Positions 53,969-63,810 of a stretch of 64,000 nucleotides of DNA are shown one piece after another. Positions within the stretch are counted from its first letter, which is position 1; each line of letters starts with the position of its first letter. Below the pieces are notes generated by a model. The model saw only the letters and a list, made by a program, of their open reading frames with translations, searched no databases and had not been told where the DNA came from. The translations under genes were made by a program, and so were the position numbers. The stretch spans positions 1,571,178-1,635,177 of the forward strand of contig BCJU01000001.1 of assembly GCA_001600355.1 (NCBI GenBank). The letters run 5' to 3'. The stretch is from Meira nashicola (Eukaryota; Basidiomycota; Exobasidiomycetes; Exobasidiales; Brachybasidiaceae).

Positions 53969-56900
53969 TTAAGCTTGTGCAAGTAGTCGCTCTAAAGCTT
54001 TATCTGTTCGATAATTACTCTTCTCCAATGCTTTAATCACATCAGGTCGAGTGAATCCCATCGAACAAAGTTGCTTTACCGGTCCTGCATCATCAGGTAA
54101 TGCTCCAGCTGATTCTTTTGATCCAGGAGCATTTGTTGTTGAACCAGATCGAGCAGGTAATGTAGGTGCTGCATTAGTAATCGCAGAAGGTAAATCGGTA
54201 GATTGTTGTGGAGGTGTTCGACCTGTAGAGATTGCCTCAGCAGGTACGAAAGCATCATCAAAACTGAAACCAGATCCTGTATTAGACGTTGTTTGACCAG
54301 CAGGAGCAGCATTTTGTGGATTGAAACCTTTTTGAGCTATTCCACTTTGGGCAACACTTGGCTCAAATGCATTCTCAAATGTAGAATCAAATCCATCAAA
54401 TGCTCCTCCATTCGTTGAGCCAGGTAGAGTAGTGGAAGCTTTGTTTTGTTCATTGATAGCACTACCGAAATTATTCGTACTAAACGAAGGCACAAAGTCA
54501 AATCCATCCGCTTCACCAAACGTATCATCAAAGCCAGACGTAGAAGTAACATTGCCAACATCTCCAACAGGTCCATTACCTGAAGTTGTAGGTCCTAAAT
54601 CTTCAAATGCAGCATCAAAATCATCCATCGGATTAGCCGTTGCAGAATTGGCAGGAACGGGTTGATCATTTGAAGTTCCAAATGGTCCTGCACTTGAAAA
54701 ACCTCCTTGAGATGTCGAATTTGCGGTGCCTGAGCGAAGAGGTACAGCAGGTGGAGCTCTACGTGTTTTTGCTGGACTGATGGCCCTTTGATCATTACCC
54801 AATTGAGTAGGAATGTCATGACTTTCTGTGTTATCGATTGCAGTTGTAAAACGATCGTGATTAGGAATCGCACTTTCCGAACTTGGTTGATCAGTTGCTG
54901 CATCATGGAAAGCATCATTCACACTTGCTCCTGCATCAGTCGTACCAGATATAGAAGGTGCAAGTGGAGTGGCATTGGCAGTATAGGTAGGTGTAGCATT
55001 TCCCAAAACTGTTGACGGCGCTAGAGGTGCTTTGCTAGTCACTTCTTCATCTGCAATTTCAGGGAAACGATTTGCAGCTTGCACTGCATTTTCGGCAACA
55101 GGTTGTTTTTGGGTTACATCTTCGTTCGAAATCGGGTCTTTACCATTCCCAACTTCATCTGGACTATCGATGAAATGCTTTCCATGACCTACAAAATCTT
55201 CCGGTCCTTCATCATCATCATCTGAGCTGTCTTCATCTTCATCTCGTGCAACTTGCTTGCCCTTAGAAGCAGAACTAAAAGCCGGGTCAACGTCAGCATT
55301 GGCAGCAACTTCATCAGCTGTTGGAGCTGGAACGTGGTTTGATTCGTCAAATGCGCTGGTCGTGGTGGCTATTCCTGTCTTTCTGTCTTCTGCATCAATT
55401 GTAGTTTGGTCGATCGGCTCTTCAACTGCTTTTGATACCGCACCAAAAGATCCTGGAATAGCTTCTGAAGTAGCTTCTGGAGCAGTAGGATCAGAAGTGG
55501 CAGGTTGATCCAAGTCAGCAAAAGCATCATCAAATGATTGATTAACGTTAGCATGTGAGCTTGCAGGTGCATCCAGACTATCTGTAGCGGGAGCTGTCGA
55601 AGATGGTAGATCTGATCCGAATGCGTCATCGAATCCTGCAGGTGCATCGTTGCTCTTTGGAGCGACAACTGTTTCGTCTTGTCTAGGGCCAGCATTTGAA
55701 AGACCGAATGGATCGTCCGCGGTAGAGCTTCCTTCTTTCTCATTTTGATCATGATGAGATAATGCTGCTGCCCCAACTCCTGCAGCCACTGCGCCAGCTG
55801 CGCCGCCTACAGCAAAAGCACCTGTATGCGATTGAGTAGGGGCTGTTGTTGAAGGAGAGAAACGATCGAAAGGATTATTACTTCGAATGCTTGCTGCTGG
55901 ACTTAGGGCTGCTTCGCGAGATGGGTTCATTTGAGGTGAAACAACTGGCACTTCACCATGTGCTGCATGCTCTTGTACATCTCCTTGTTCTCGTGCAGCA
56001 TTCAATTCATCTTGTGCTTTACTCAAATCACTATCGGCTTGTGAAAGTTGCTTCTTCCCGATTGCAACAAGACCTTTTTGTTGGCGAGCATCCTTCTTTA
56101 GCTTTTCGATTTCAGCTTTGAGTGCTTCTTTTGCCTTTGTACGTTCTGCTACAACACTTTTCATTTCGCGAACGTCTTCACGATCTTTCATCAAAGCTTG
56201 TTCGATCTCATCCTTTTCTGCTTTCAATCTGCTTAATTCCGATTCTTCATGAACGGATTCTTCACGTAACCTTTTCAATTCTGCACTTTGCGATTTTTGT
56301 CTTTCTTGTAATGCCTTTACTGCTTCTGATTCTGTTTGATGACGCATACGAACGGTTTCCAATCGTGTTCGCAAATCTTCAATAGAATGAGCATCTGCTG
56401 CATTAGATTTAGTCAAATCAGCTTTACTTGTTTCGAGACCTGTCAGGCTCTTCTGTGTACTTTCGAGCGCAAGTCTTTGATTAGCAGCTTCAGTACTTGC
56501 ATCACCAAATGGTTGAGCAGATCGAATACCGCTTGCACTTGTTCCTGTTGGTACAGGAGAAAGTGCACTTGCGATTGGAGCGGCTGCCGGTTTGGGAGAT
56601 GTGAAACCTGGAGTTGCATTTGCGCTGCTGCCAAAGTCATCATCGAACGCACTATCGAATGCACCTCTACTGGTGGTAGTCGTTGCAGAAGCAGGAGCAG
56701 CTGCAGTTGGCGGAGCAATAGCCGGCTTAGCGAATGCACTTGCAGCAGAAACTGGCAAATCGATATCGTCATCCATCAAGGAGAACAGATCCTTTTGTGT
56801 GTCAGTCTCTTGTGGATTGACTGCTTGTGGTAAGCTTTGACCTCTTAGACTAGGAGGAATTAGATTGGAGGGGAGTTCTTGAGGTAATTCGCTTCCAGTC

Positions 56901-58099
56901 AATTTGAGGTTGATGAGATGCATTGCGACGGCAAATTCATCGCGAGTCAATGAACCTGATTGTGTGATATCGGATAAATCCCAAACATGTGCTAATGTTG
57001 CTTCGTCTAAACCACTTTGCATGAAAAACGGTACTGCAGCTTGACCTTCAAGAACGCCTTTACGATCTTGATCTAAGCCATCAAAGAATTGATCAGCTTT
57101 TGTTTTGTCAGCAGGTGAGACTGACCAATTTGCATTTCCGGTCAAGTTTGGTCGAATTGTACTAGGCGTATTGAACAAAGCCGTTCCGGTACGTTGGGGT
57201 TGCAGTGATGGTGGAGGCGAACGGATTGTTGAAGGACTTGGACTGCCTGGAGCACCAAATTGTGAACCGCCTTGACCGGTCATCTGGCGAGAAATGTATC
57301 CTCCAGGTCCGCCCAAACCACCAGAAGCTGATCCTCCTGTGTTTTGAGCAGCTAGAGGGCTGCTAGGGGGTAAGCCAGAAAGACCCGACCCTGCTGCTTT
57401 TTCGTACAATCCTGCCGGTAAAGTGGTAGGGATACTAGAAAGACTTCCATTCATTGTACTCTGGATGAAGTGCATACCAACGATAAAATCCGTCAAGTCC
57501 AACTTCCCTCTCGCCTTTGTGTCAGCCAAAGTCCAAATTGCACCTAACTTGTCAAATGGCAATTTGGATTTAACGAAAATTTCTTTAGCCTTCTCGCCAT
57601 CCAATAAGCCATGCTGAGGACCTGCGCCTGCAAAGATTCGAGTATATCTAGCACGATCTTCTGGACGAATTTCAGTTGCATTTCCAGGTTGTGATCCGAA
57701 TGCACCACCTGTTGCTTGCGGTTGAATGATTGTTGAAGATGATCGACTAGGAGTTGAGATACTTGCTCCGGCCAAATGAGGAGGTAAAGTGACTCCTTTG
57801 AATGTAGGTAAAGGTCCTGGTTGTTGGATTAGATCTTCCGTTACCACTTTACCCGATTGTGCATGTCCGATCAAACGTAAAGCAGTACTAAAATCTGCTG
57901 GTGTTAAAAATCCATTATTATCTTTATCTGCGAAAGTCCAAATTGATCCTAAAACAGGTGATGGTAAACCACTTAAAGCAAAAAATGAAACGGCAGAATT
58001 ACCTGAAACTACACCTGTACTTTGTGGATCGGCCAAAGCGAAAAAGTGACCGTATGCACCACGTTCGCCCGGCGTTAATTGAATGGTTGAAGCCGACAT
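53969..58099 (-). CDS. EDE1: EH-domain endocytic scaffold Ede1/Eps15-like
   Basis: A 1376-residue protein with three EH domains at about 8-88, 140-225 and 325-410, each with an EF-hand pair and a Trp in the peptide pocket (GSIWTFAD, GAIWTLAD, AHVWDLSD). A long coiled coil (about 545-690) follows, then a disordered region with many short acidic/Phe motifs, and a C-terminal UBA domain (about 1335-1376: VKQLCSMGFTRPDVIKALEKS). This order is that of yeast Ede1, an early factor that starts clathrin-coated pits, binds NPF motifs and ubiquitin, and drives patch formation. Single exon; length matches yeast Ede1. Confidence 0.95.
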   Translation of the reverse strand: MSASTIQLTPGERGAYGHFFALADPQSTGVVSGNSAVSFFALSGLPSPVLGSIWTFADKDNNGFLTPADFSTALRLIGHAQSGKVVTEDLIQQPGPLPTFKGVTLPPHLAGASISTPSRSSSTIIQPQATGGAFGSQPGNATEIRPEDRARYTRIFAGAGPQHGLLDGEKAKEIFVKSKLPFDKLGAIWTLADTKARGKLDLTDFIVGMHFIQSTMNGSLSSIPTTLPAGLYEKAAGSGLSGLPPSSPLAAQNTGGSASGGLGGPGGYISRQMTGQGGSQFGAPGSPSPSTIRSPPPSLQPQRTGTALFNTPSTIRPNLTGNANWSVSPADKTKADQFFDGLDQDRKGVLEGQAAVPFFMQSGLDEATLAHVWDLSDITQSGSLTRDEFAVAMHLINLKLTGSELPQELPSNLIPPSLRGQSLPQAVNPQETDTQKDLFSLMDDDIDLPVSAASAFAKPAIAPPTAAAPASATTTTSRGAFDSAFDDDFGSSANATPGFTSPKPAAAPIASALSPVPTGTSASGIRSAQPFGDASTEAANQRLALESTQKSLTGLETSKADLTKSNAADAHSIEDLRTRLETVRMRHQTESEAVKALQERQKSQSAELKRLREESVHEESELSRLKAEKDEIEQALMKDREDVREMKSVVAERTKAKEALKAEIEKLKKDARQQKGLVAIGKKQLSQADSDLSKAQDELNAAREQGDVQEHAAHGEVPVVSPQMNPSREAALSPAASIRSNNPFDRFSPSTTAPTQSHTGAFAVGGAAGAVAAGVGAAALSHHDQNEKEGSSTADDPFGLSNAGPRQDETVVAPKSNDAPAGFDDAFGSDLPSSTAPATDSLDAPASSHANVNQSFDDAFADLDQPATSDPTAPEATSEAIPGSFGAVSKAVEEPIDQTTIDAEDRKTGIATTTSAFDESNHVPAPTADEVAANADVDPAFSSASKGKQVARDEDEDSSDDDDEGPEDFVGHGKHFIDSPDEVGNGKDPISNEDVTQKQPVAENAVQAANRFPEIADEEVTSKAPLAPSTVLGNATPTYTANATPLAPSISGTTDAGASVNDAFHDAATDQPSSESAIPNHDRFTTAIDNTESHDIPTQLGNDQRAISPAKTRRAPPAVPLRSGTANSTSQGGFSSAGPFGTSNDQPVPANSATANPMDDFDAAFEDLGPTTSGNGPVGDVGNVTSTSGFDDTFGEADGFDFVPSFSTNNFGSAINEQNKASTTLPGSTNGGAFDGFDSTFENAFEPSVAQSGIAQKGFNPQNAAPAGQTTSNTGSGFSFDDAFVPAEAISTGRTPPQQSTDLPSAITNAAPTLPARSGSTTNAPGSKESAGALPDDAGPVKQLCSMGFTRPDVIKALEKSNYRTDKALERLLAQA

Positions 58100-58550
58100 G
58101 ATGGCGATAATTGGCCGTGGGTTGAATGAAGGAGACGTTTTTCTTTAAAATTTTTTACCGCATCCAATGTGTTTGCGTGAGGATGGAAATGTTTGATAAA
58201 GTTGAATGAATGTGATGTGTTTTTCGGAAATGAAAGTTGAGAAGGTTGGATGGAAAAGGAAAACTGAGTCAAAGAATAGGGTATGTAGAACAGTACACAT
58301 ACTTTGCTCGGCTTATTCGCACCGCGAGGGCATCTAGCCAGCAGTAATATGCAAAAGTTCTCAGGTACTCAACCGGTACGGGCACTGGTTTAGCGCCTTC
58401 GTCTCTCTACACGCGCACGTCCACTTCACAATCAAAGTGGAGAATTGGATTAGAAATTGATTAGGGCATCATGGCTAGATAGTTGTGCAAAGACGATGAT
58501 CTCTAGATGTATGCTGATAATGTTACTTCATGTAGATCTTTATTGTCAAA
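58100..58550. promoter_or_regulatory. Divergent promoter EDE1 / ChaN-like gene
   Basis: 451 bp with no supported gene. Nothing distinctive beyond short GC patches near 58320-58430. Confidence 0.4.
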
Positions 58551-59729
58551 ATGACAAGGATAGCATCTATGATCGCTAGGCTAACGCCTCCAATAATCGT
58601 ACAAGGAGATCTTTTGCCTAGCTTCGGTCGAATATGCAGAACAAATAGTGAATCAGCTAAAGAAGAAGATACTATACCGTTCTCACAAGTTAATACAAGT
58701 TTTAAAGATTCTTCGACTTTGAAAAAGATTGTCAATTCTGCTTTGAGGCATAGAGTGATCTTCTTTGGTGAACAACATCATCAACCAAAAGTACTTTCTT
58801 CACAATTACAAGTTATTCATCAAATATGGAAATCGGCAAAAAAGAGAGCAGAAGAACTTGAAAGACCAGAACCAAAATTACACATAGTTTTCGAACAATG
58901 GTCATTAGAAGATCAACCTTTTCTAAATAAACTCAAAAAAGCAAAAGGAGAAGAAGCAGATCAACTTTTTAGTAAATCTGAAGAAGCAACATCTGAGGGA
59001 TTTTCTTTCAGTCATTATGCTTTGTTGATCAAATTAGCAAGAGAAATTGGAGCGAATGTTTGGGGAGGTTTCCCTCCTAGAACATGGGCCAGAATAATTG
59101 CAAGAGGAGGTAGTAATGAAATGGAAGAGAGGGAAAAGCCAAGTAAGGATTCTCATATAGCATTCGATCAAGTGCAAAGATTGGATCAAGAACGTTTTGA
59201 AGAGTCTTTGTCAGCATTAAACTTATCAGAGAATGACAGAGAATCTGATAAACTTCTTATACCTCCTCTATCAACAGAACAATATAACCAAATCGACAAA
59301 GTATCTTGGGCACATAGAACATACCTAAAAGGAATGTTTGCGCCTGATAAAAGACCTTTGATCCCTATCGAAGCAAAATCAGGTCAAGATCACCCTTTGG
59401 AAAGAATAGGATTTACACCTGCACAAGCATTAAAAGATACTTTCTTTGCACATACAATTTCTACAATTTTAGAACGTGATCCAAACAATCTTGTTATTGC
59501 CATTTGTGGTTTAGGACATTGTGAATGGAGATTTGGTGCACCTGAACGATTACGAGGAGACGCAAAACCTTACATTATCCTTAGTAAGCCAAATGATTCA
59601 GGATATTGGTCAGAGAATGTGGCAGAACACTCTGAAGATGATAAAAATCCTACTTCTCAACAACAGAAAGGAGAAGAATGGCAACGAAAACAGGCAGATG
59701 CTATTTTATTGTACGATTGGATAGATTAA
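58551..59729 (+). CDS. ChaN-like (haem-binding/Tiki superfamily) protein
   Basis: A 392-residue protein of the ChaN/DUF399 family, within the Tiki/EreA-like superfamily. The core motif RVIFFGEQHHQPKV (68-81) supplies the GE-x-H signature, with His90 and FEQWSLEDQ (114-122) after it. Near the C-terminus, AICGLGHCEWRFGAPERL is the matching conserved G-x-GH pattern. Bacterial ChaN binds haem on the outer membrane; fungal versions are little studied. The N-terminus MTRIASMIARLTPP has Arg and no acids, so mitochondrial import is possible. The middle carries a disordered insert. Function not known here. Confidence 0.75.
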   Translation: MTRIASMIARLTPPIIVQGDLLPSFGRICRTNSESAKEEDTIPFSQVNTSFKDSSTLKKIVNSALRHRVIFFGEQHHQPKVLSSQLQVIHQIWKSAKKRAEELERPEPKLHIVFEQWSLEDQPFLNKLKKAKGEEADQLFSKSEEATSEGFSFSHYALLIKLAREIGANVWGGFPPRTWARIIARGGSNEMEEREKPSKDSHIAFDQVQRLDQERFEESLSALNLSENDRESDKLLIPPLSTEQYNQIDKVSWAHRTYLKGMFAPDKRPLIPIEAKSGQDHPLERIGFTPAQALKDTFFAHTISTILERDPNNLVIAICGLGHCEWRFGAPERLRGDAKPYIILSKPNDSGYWSENVAEHSEDDKNPTSQQQKGEEWQRKQADAILLYDWID

Positions 59730-59812
59730 AGCTGTATTTTTACATGGATTTCATGCAATGTATTATTATAGTACAATTGAATTGTGATTTGAACTTTTAT
59801 ATTCTTCTCCTT

Positions 59813-62215
59813 TTACACCGGTTTGCCATCACGACGACGAATCACTCTTTTAATCGGTTCAATAGTCCAACGTGCAAAAGGACCTGCAAATGCAACACAA
59901 GCAGCAAGTCGAACGGGTAATAACGCTTTCGTGATTGCATATGCAGCTACAGCATTCGCAAATGTTCCCGCAATAGCTTCTGCATTTGGATTTGCTTTGA
60001 TTTGTCCATCAACTTCAACGTCTTCTACCTGACTTCCTTTCTCAAACCCAAACCATCCTTTCTTACGTCCATATCGTTCTGCCCTTTGCATCCCTTCTTG
60101 AATATAATCACGCAAAGAAGCACGCATACCCATCATCATACCGGATTCTTGAGTGGATTGCGTATCAGAGGCATCCAATAGCCATTGCATAACGGATGCA
60201 CCTGTTCCCAAAGCACACAAAATATAAAAGATTGCAATCAGAGGTAAAATTGCAGTTAATTCATGCAATACCATAAATGATATCACCATACTGGCAGGAT
60301 CTGTTCCACTTCTCTTTGCCGCTTGACGAACGCTATCAAGTGAACGTTTAAACAACGAAGCTTTCTTGACCTTTCCATCGCTATCGGTGATTCGTTTTGC
60401 TCCCGTTTCAATCTCCTCAACCACTTCTTCACCAAACCATTCGACATTATCTACATCCGAGCGAATCCAATATTTTTTCAAAGTAACAGGCAAACGTAAA
60501 TTGTTTCCTGAAGAAGATAAACCGTAATTTTCAATTAGAGCAACGATGATTCGTGGCACAGCAACTGCAGTAGCGTTCAGTGTATGAGCCCAACGCAATC
60601 CTTCTCCTGCATCCAATCGAGTTCGTTCATTGGCTCGTGGTAGATGGAATCCTTCGATGCCTCCTTCACTTTCTGCTTCAACCACAGAGGAGGGTGATTC
60701 AAACAGATCGGATTTATCCGGACGATAACGAATAAGTAATCTTCTTGCTTGATATTCTGTACAATTGGATGCCGATGAAACTTCACCCCAACTTCCTCTA
60801 CCTGGCATCCAAGCTTCAACATCGTATTTACGATAAGCACTTGCACCTAACTCCTCCGTTGGCATATCTAAGATTCGATATGGTAATCCAAGACCTTCGA
60901 TAATGTCTTCTTGTGTATCACGTAACCTTTCAAGCCATTGTTCACTTTCGCTTTGTTTACAAACTACAAACATTTCCACTTTTGTAAATTGATGAACTCG
61001 ATATAATCCTCTTGAATCTTGACCGCGAGCGCCAGCCTCTGCACGGAAAGCATGAGAGTAAGCCACGACTTGAATAGGCAAAGCACTTCCTTCATAAGCA
61101 GATCCAGCAAAGAGACCTGCAAGTGCAATCTCTGCCGTTCCAGAAAGAGCTAAATCCCTCTCATCGGCACTATCTCTATCATTACTTCGCTTCCCGTCAC
61201 CATCTGGATGAACCCAATACACTTGACCAGCTTCAGCTTCACGTGGAGAGAATCCTGCTCGGCCCAAGATATCTCTTTTTACCACATCGGGGACAGCAAC
61301 GGGTGTGAAACCATTCCTTATAGCTGTATCCATTGCATAATTCACCAATGCATTTTCCAAAGCTGCCAAAGGACCAATCATGTAAGGCCAAGATGGACCA
61401 GCAACAGTACCAGATGCTGTACCATCTACCCAACCACATCGTTGCGCTATGGAAAGATGTTCGCGAGCAACGTCAGGCTGACCTTGCTCCAACTCAGAAA
61501 TATCTTCAAGCTTTTGTCCAAGCACGTCAGGCTGTTGCAAAGTATTTTTCATTGGGCCAGGAATAAGGTCCAAATTACCTCCGAATCCGATCAGATTGGC
61601 TTTCAATATTGAGCCTACAGGTGCATATGGGTGCGTAAGATTGGGCATCTTGAGTCTGATTTGCTGTGATTCGGCGTTGATTGTATCTGCAAGGTTCTGA
61701 ATCTCTTTCACTTGGATTTTTAATTCGTTCGCTTGAGATCTTTGTTGGGACACTAAATCTTCCTTTTGCTTTTTTTCATCTGGATCGGTAATTTTATCCA
61801 TTTCTTTAACCATAGCAAAGATCGAACTTGTCAACTTTTTACGTATTGATGCAACATCTCCGACCTCCTTTGTGATTTCACCTAATCGACTTCGCATATG
61901 TAAAAGTCTATCTGCATCTCTTTGCGTAAAAGGTGCTTTGCGTAATTGAGAATTGGTTAGTGCAATCGAGATCTCTTCCTGTCTCCATCCCCATATTGGC
62001 TTTGCATCAGTAAGATAGCGTAACCTTTGAACGGGCGAAGGTAATGGTCTGTTTTTATCACGTTCTGCATTCTTGCTAGGTGACTTTGTGGAAGGTGCAG
62101 AAAGTGTTGATTGAAGCGAAATCAACGCAGGACCATTCTTTCGTAGAGTCTGGGTAGTCTGCCATGTTCTCGCAATCAGTGGCCCCGTCTTTCTATGACC
62201 AATGAGTCTCGGCAT
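59813..62215 (-). CDS. Mitochondrial seryl-tRNA synthetase fused to a FAM210/MRX11-like membrane domain
   Basis: One 800-residue frame. Residues 1-40 are basic, Ser/Thr-rich, a mitochondrial presequence. Residues about 75-595 are class II SerRS: N-terminal coiled-coil arm (100-190), motif 2 FRAEAGARGQDSRGLYRVHQF (390-410), and motif 3 HTLNATAVAVPR (544-555). It would charge mitochondrial tRNA-Ser, as yeast Dia4 does. Residues about 620-795 are a different unit: VISFMVLHELTAILPLIAIFYIL (644-666, membrane helix), a charged region with ERYGRKKGWFGF, and AAYAITKALLPVRLAACVAF with basic ends. It resembles the fungal FAM210/NAT2/MRX11 type of mitochondrial inner-membrane proteins. The link is continuous with no stop. 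Confidence 0.88.
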   Translation of the reverse strand: MPRLIGHRKTGPLIARTWQTTQTLRKNGPALISLQSTLSAPSTKSPSKNAERDKNRPLPSPVQRLRYLTDAKPIWGWRQEEISIALTNSQLRKAPFTQRDADRLLHMRSRLGEITKEVGDVASIRKKLTSSIFAMVKEMDKITDPDEKKQKEDLVSQQRSQANELKIQVKEIQNLADTINAESQQIRLKMPNLTHPYAPVGSILKANLIGFGGNLDLIPGPMKNTLQQPDVLGQKLEDISELEQGQPDVAREHLSIAQRCGWVDGTASGTVAGPSWPYMIGPLAALENALVNYAMDTAIRNGFTPVAVPDVVKRDILGRAGFSPREAEAGQVYWVHPDGDGKRSNDRDSADERDLALSGTAEIALAGLFAGSAYEGSALPIQVVAYSHAFRAEAGARGQDSRGLYRVHQFTKVEMFVVCKQSESEQWLERLRDTQEDIIEGLGLPYRILDMPTEELGASAYRKYDVEAWMPGRGSWGEVSSASNCTEYQARRLLIRYRPDKSDLFESPSSVVEAESEGGIEGFHLPRANERTRLDAGEGLRWAHTLNATAVAVPRIIVALIENYGLSSSGNNLRLPVTLKKYWIRSDVDNVEWFGEEVVEEIETGAKRITDSDGKVKKASLFKRSLDSVRQAAKRSGTDPASMVISFMVLHELTAILPLIAIFYILCALGTGASVMQWLLDASDTQSTQESGMMMGMRASLRDYIQEGMQRAERYGRKKGWFGFEKGSQVEDVEVDGQIKANPNAEAIAGTFANAVAAYAITKALLPVRLAACVAFAGPFARWTIEPIKRVIRRRDGKPV

Positions 62216-62541
62216 TTTTGCCTAACTCCTTCCCTACGAAAGATGTTGGAAGTTTTGAAGTAGGATAATTTGTTCGATTCATGACAGGTAGATTTTTGTA
62301 CAATAAATGCATGCGTAGATTAAATTAGCGCAACACACCGGTCCCGTTTATTCGACTAACTCCGCTAGCTTCTACCGTCATGTCAAGGCATTCTTAATTT
62401 TTCTGTAGAGAATGCTTTTTTTCATAATAATCAAATTTGTACAAAAGGTGTATGAGATGTTTGTTACATGCGGTAATTTATGTGTAAAGAATCATCCACT
62501 ACTCTCTAGGTCAAAAAGGTAAAATAGGGAATCTGATCTTC
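62216..62541. other. Promoter region of the SerRS fusion
   Basis: 326 bp between two minus-strand genes. AT-rich; no gene recognised. Confidence 0.4.
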
Positions 62542-63810
62542 TCACTTGTAGTAGTGGATTTCTTCCTTTTCACGTCCACGCATAAATTCTGGTTCAGATC
62601 CACGGTGGTAGATATCAGTCCACAATTCCTTCACATCAGGTTCAGGACTCTTCTTTGCTTCTTCAACAGCTTGATCAACTTCTTCCTTTGCGCTCTTATC
62701 AACTTTCTTCAATGCTGATTCTTCAACAACACCCCATTCTAATAGCTTAGTCTTTAAGCCTTGAATTGGGTCACTGGATGAACGCATGCTTGCAATCTCT
62801 TCACGTGTACGGTAAGTAGTACCTGGATCAGACAAAGAGTGACCACCGTAACGGTAAGTAACCATTTCCATTAAAAGAGGTCCATGTCCAGCAAGAGTAT
62901 ATTTGGAGGCAAATGCAGTTGCTTGGTGAACAGCCAAAACGTCCATTGCATTCACTTGAATACCTGGAATAACATCACCACGAGTGTAGTATTTTGTGTT
63001 CATACTACTTCTCTCAGCACTGGTACCCATTCCGTATTTGTTGTTTTCGCAAACAAAGACGCAAGGCAATTTCCACAAAGAGGCCATATTGAATGCTTCG
63101 AACACTTGACCTTGGTTAGATGCACCGTCACCGTACATGGCAAAGACTGCATCTTGGGTTCCCATGTATTGTTGAGCAAAGGCGATACCTGCACCAACGG
63201 GTACTTGGGCACCAACGATACCGTTACCACCAAAGAAAGTAGGAGTAAACATGTGCATAGAACCACCTTTTCCTTTTGAGATACCTGCTTCTCTTCCGAA
63301 CAATTCAGCAATCACACTTTTGATCGTTCCACCACGTTGAACGGTGAAAGGATGGCAACGGTATGCAGTGATGAGTTTATCGGAAGGTTTCATACCGGAT
63401 TCCATACCTACAGCAACAGCTTCTTGACCGATAGCCAAATGACAGAAACCACGAATAAGTTTTTGTTTGTATAATTGATCGGATGCCATTTCCATACGAC
63501 GCATTTTAACCATCTCTTCGTAAAGTTTAACCAAGTGTTCTTTACTTGTCTCTACTTCCATTGAAGGTTGATGTTCTTCAGCCAATTTGTAGTATTGGAA
63601 AGATTCAGGTGAGAGAGATACCTTGAATGTCTCTGTTGGGTGAATATCGTGAATTGAGCCATGAGCTGCTAATGAAGATGATTCGGCAGAAATATGAACG
63701 GATCTACTACTAGAAGCAAATGGTGTTACAGCACCTCGAATAGAAGACAAAGGAGAAACACGAGCAGCTCCCACTGCAGGACGCAACATCATGCGTGTCA
63801 TCGAAGCCAT
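62542..63810 (-). CDS. PDA1: Pyruvate dehydrogenase E1 component alpha subunit, mitochondrial
   Basis: A 422-residue TPP-dependent enzyme subunit that decarboxylates pyruvate in the mitochondrial pyruvate dehydrogenase complex. The first 50 residues are Arg/Ser/Met-rich (a presequence, MASMTRMMLRPAVG). The TPP motif GDGASNQGQVFEAFN ends in CENNKYG. The GGHSLSDPGTTYRTREE segment contains the regulatory serine phosphorylated by PDH kinase (GHSLSDPG). RGFCHLAIGQEAVAVG and HMFTPTFFGGNGIVGAQVP are highly conserved. The ATG at 63810 is preferred; it follows a pyrimidine-rich leader, while further upstream the frame has no ATG at the proper place. Its promoter runs into the window's end. Confidence 0.96.
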   Translation of the reverse strand: MASMTRMMLRPAVGAARVSPLSSIRGAVTPFASSSRSVHISAESSSLAAHGSIHDIHPTETFKVSLSPESFQYYKLAEEHQPSMEVETSKEHLVKLYEEMVKMRRMEMASDQLYKQKLIRGFCHLAIGQEAVAVGMESGMKPSDKLITAYRCHPFTVQRGGTIKSVIAELFGREAGISKGKGGSMHMFTPTFFGGNGIVGAQVPVGAGIAFAQQYMGTQDAVFAMYGDGASNQGQVFEAFNMASLWKLPCVFVCENNKYGMGTSAERSSMNTKYYTRGDVIPGIQVNAMDVLAVHQATAFASKYTLAGHGPLLMEMVTYRYGGHSLSDPGTTYRTREEIASMRSSSDPIQGLKTKLLEWGVVEESALKKVDKSAKEEVDQAVEEAKKSPEPDVKELWTDIYHRGSEPEFMRGREKEEIHYYK

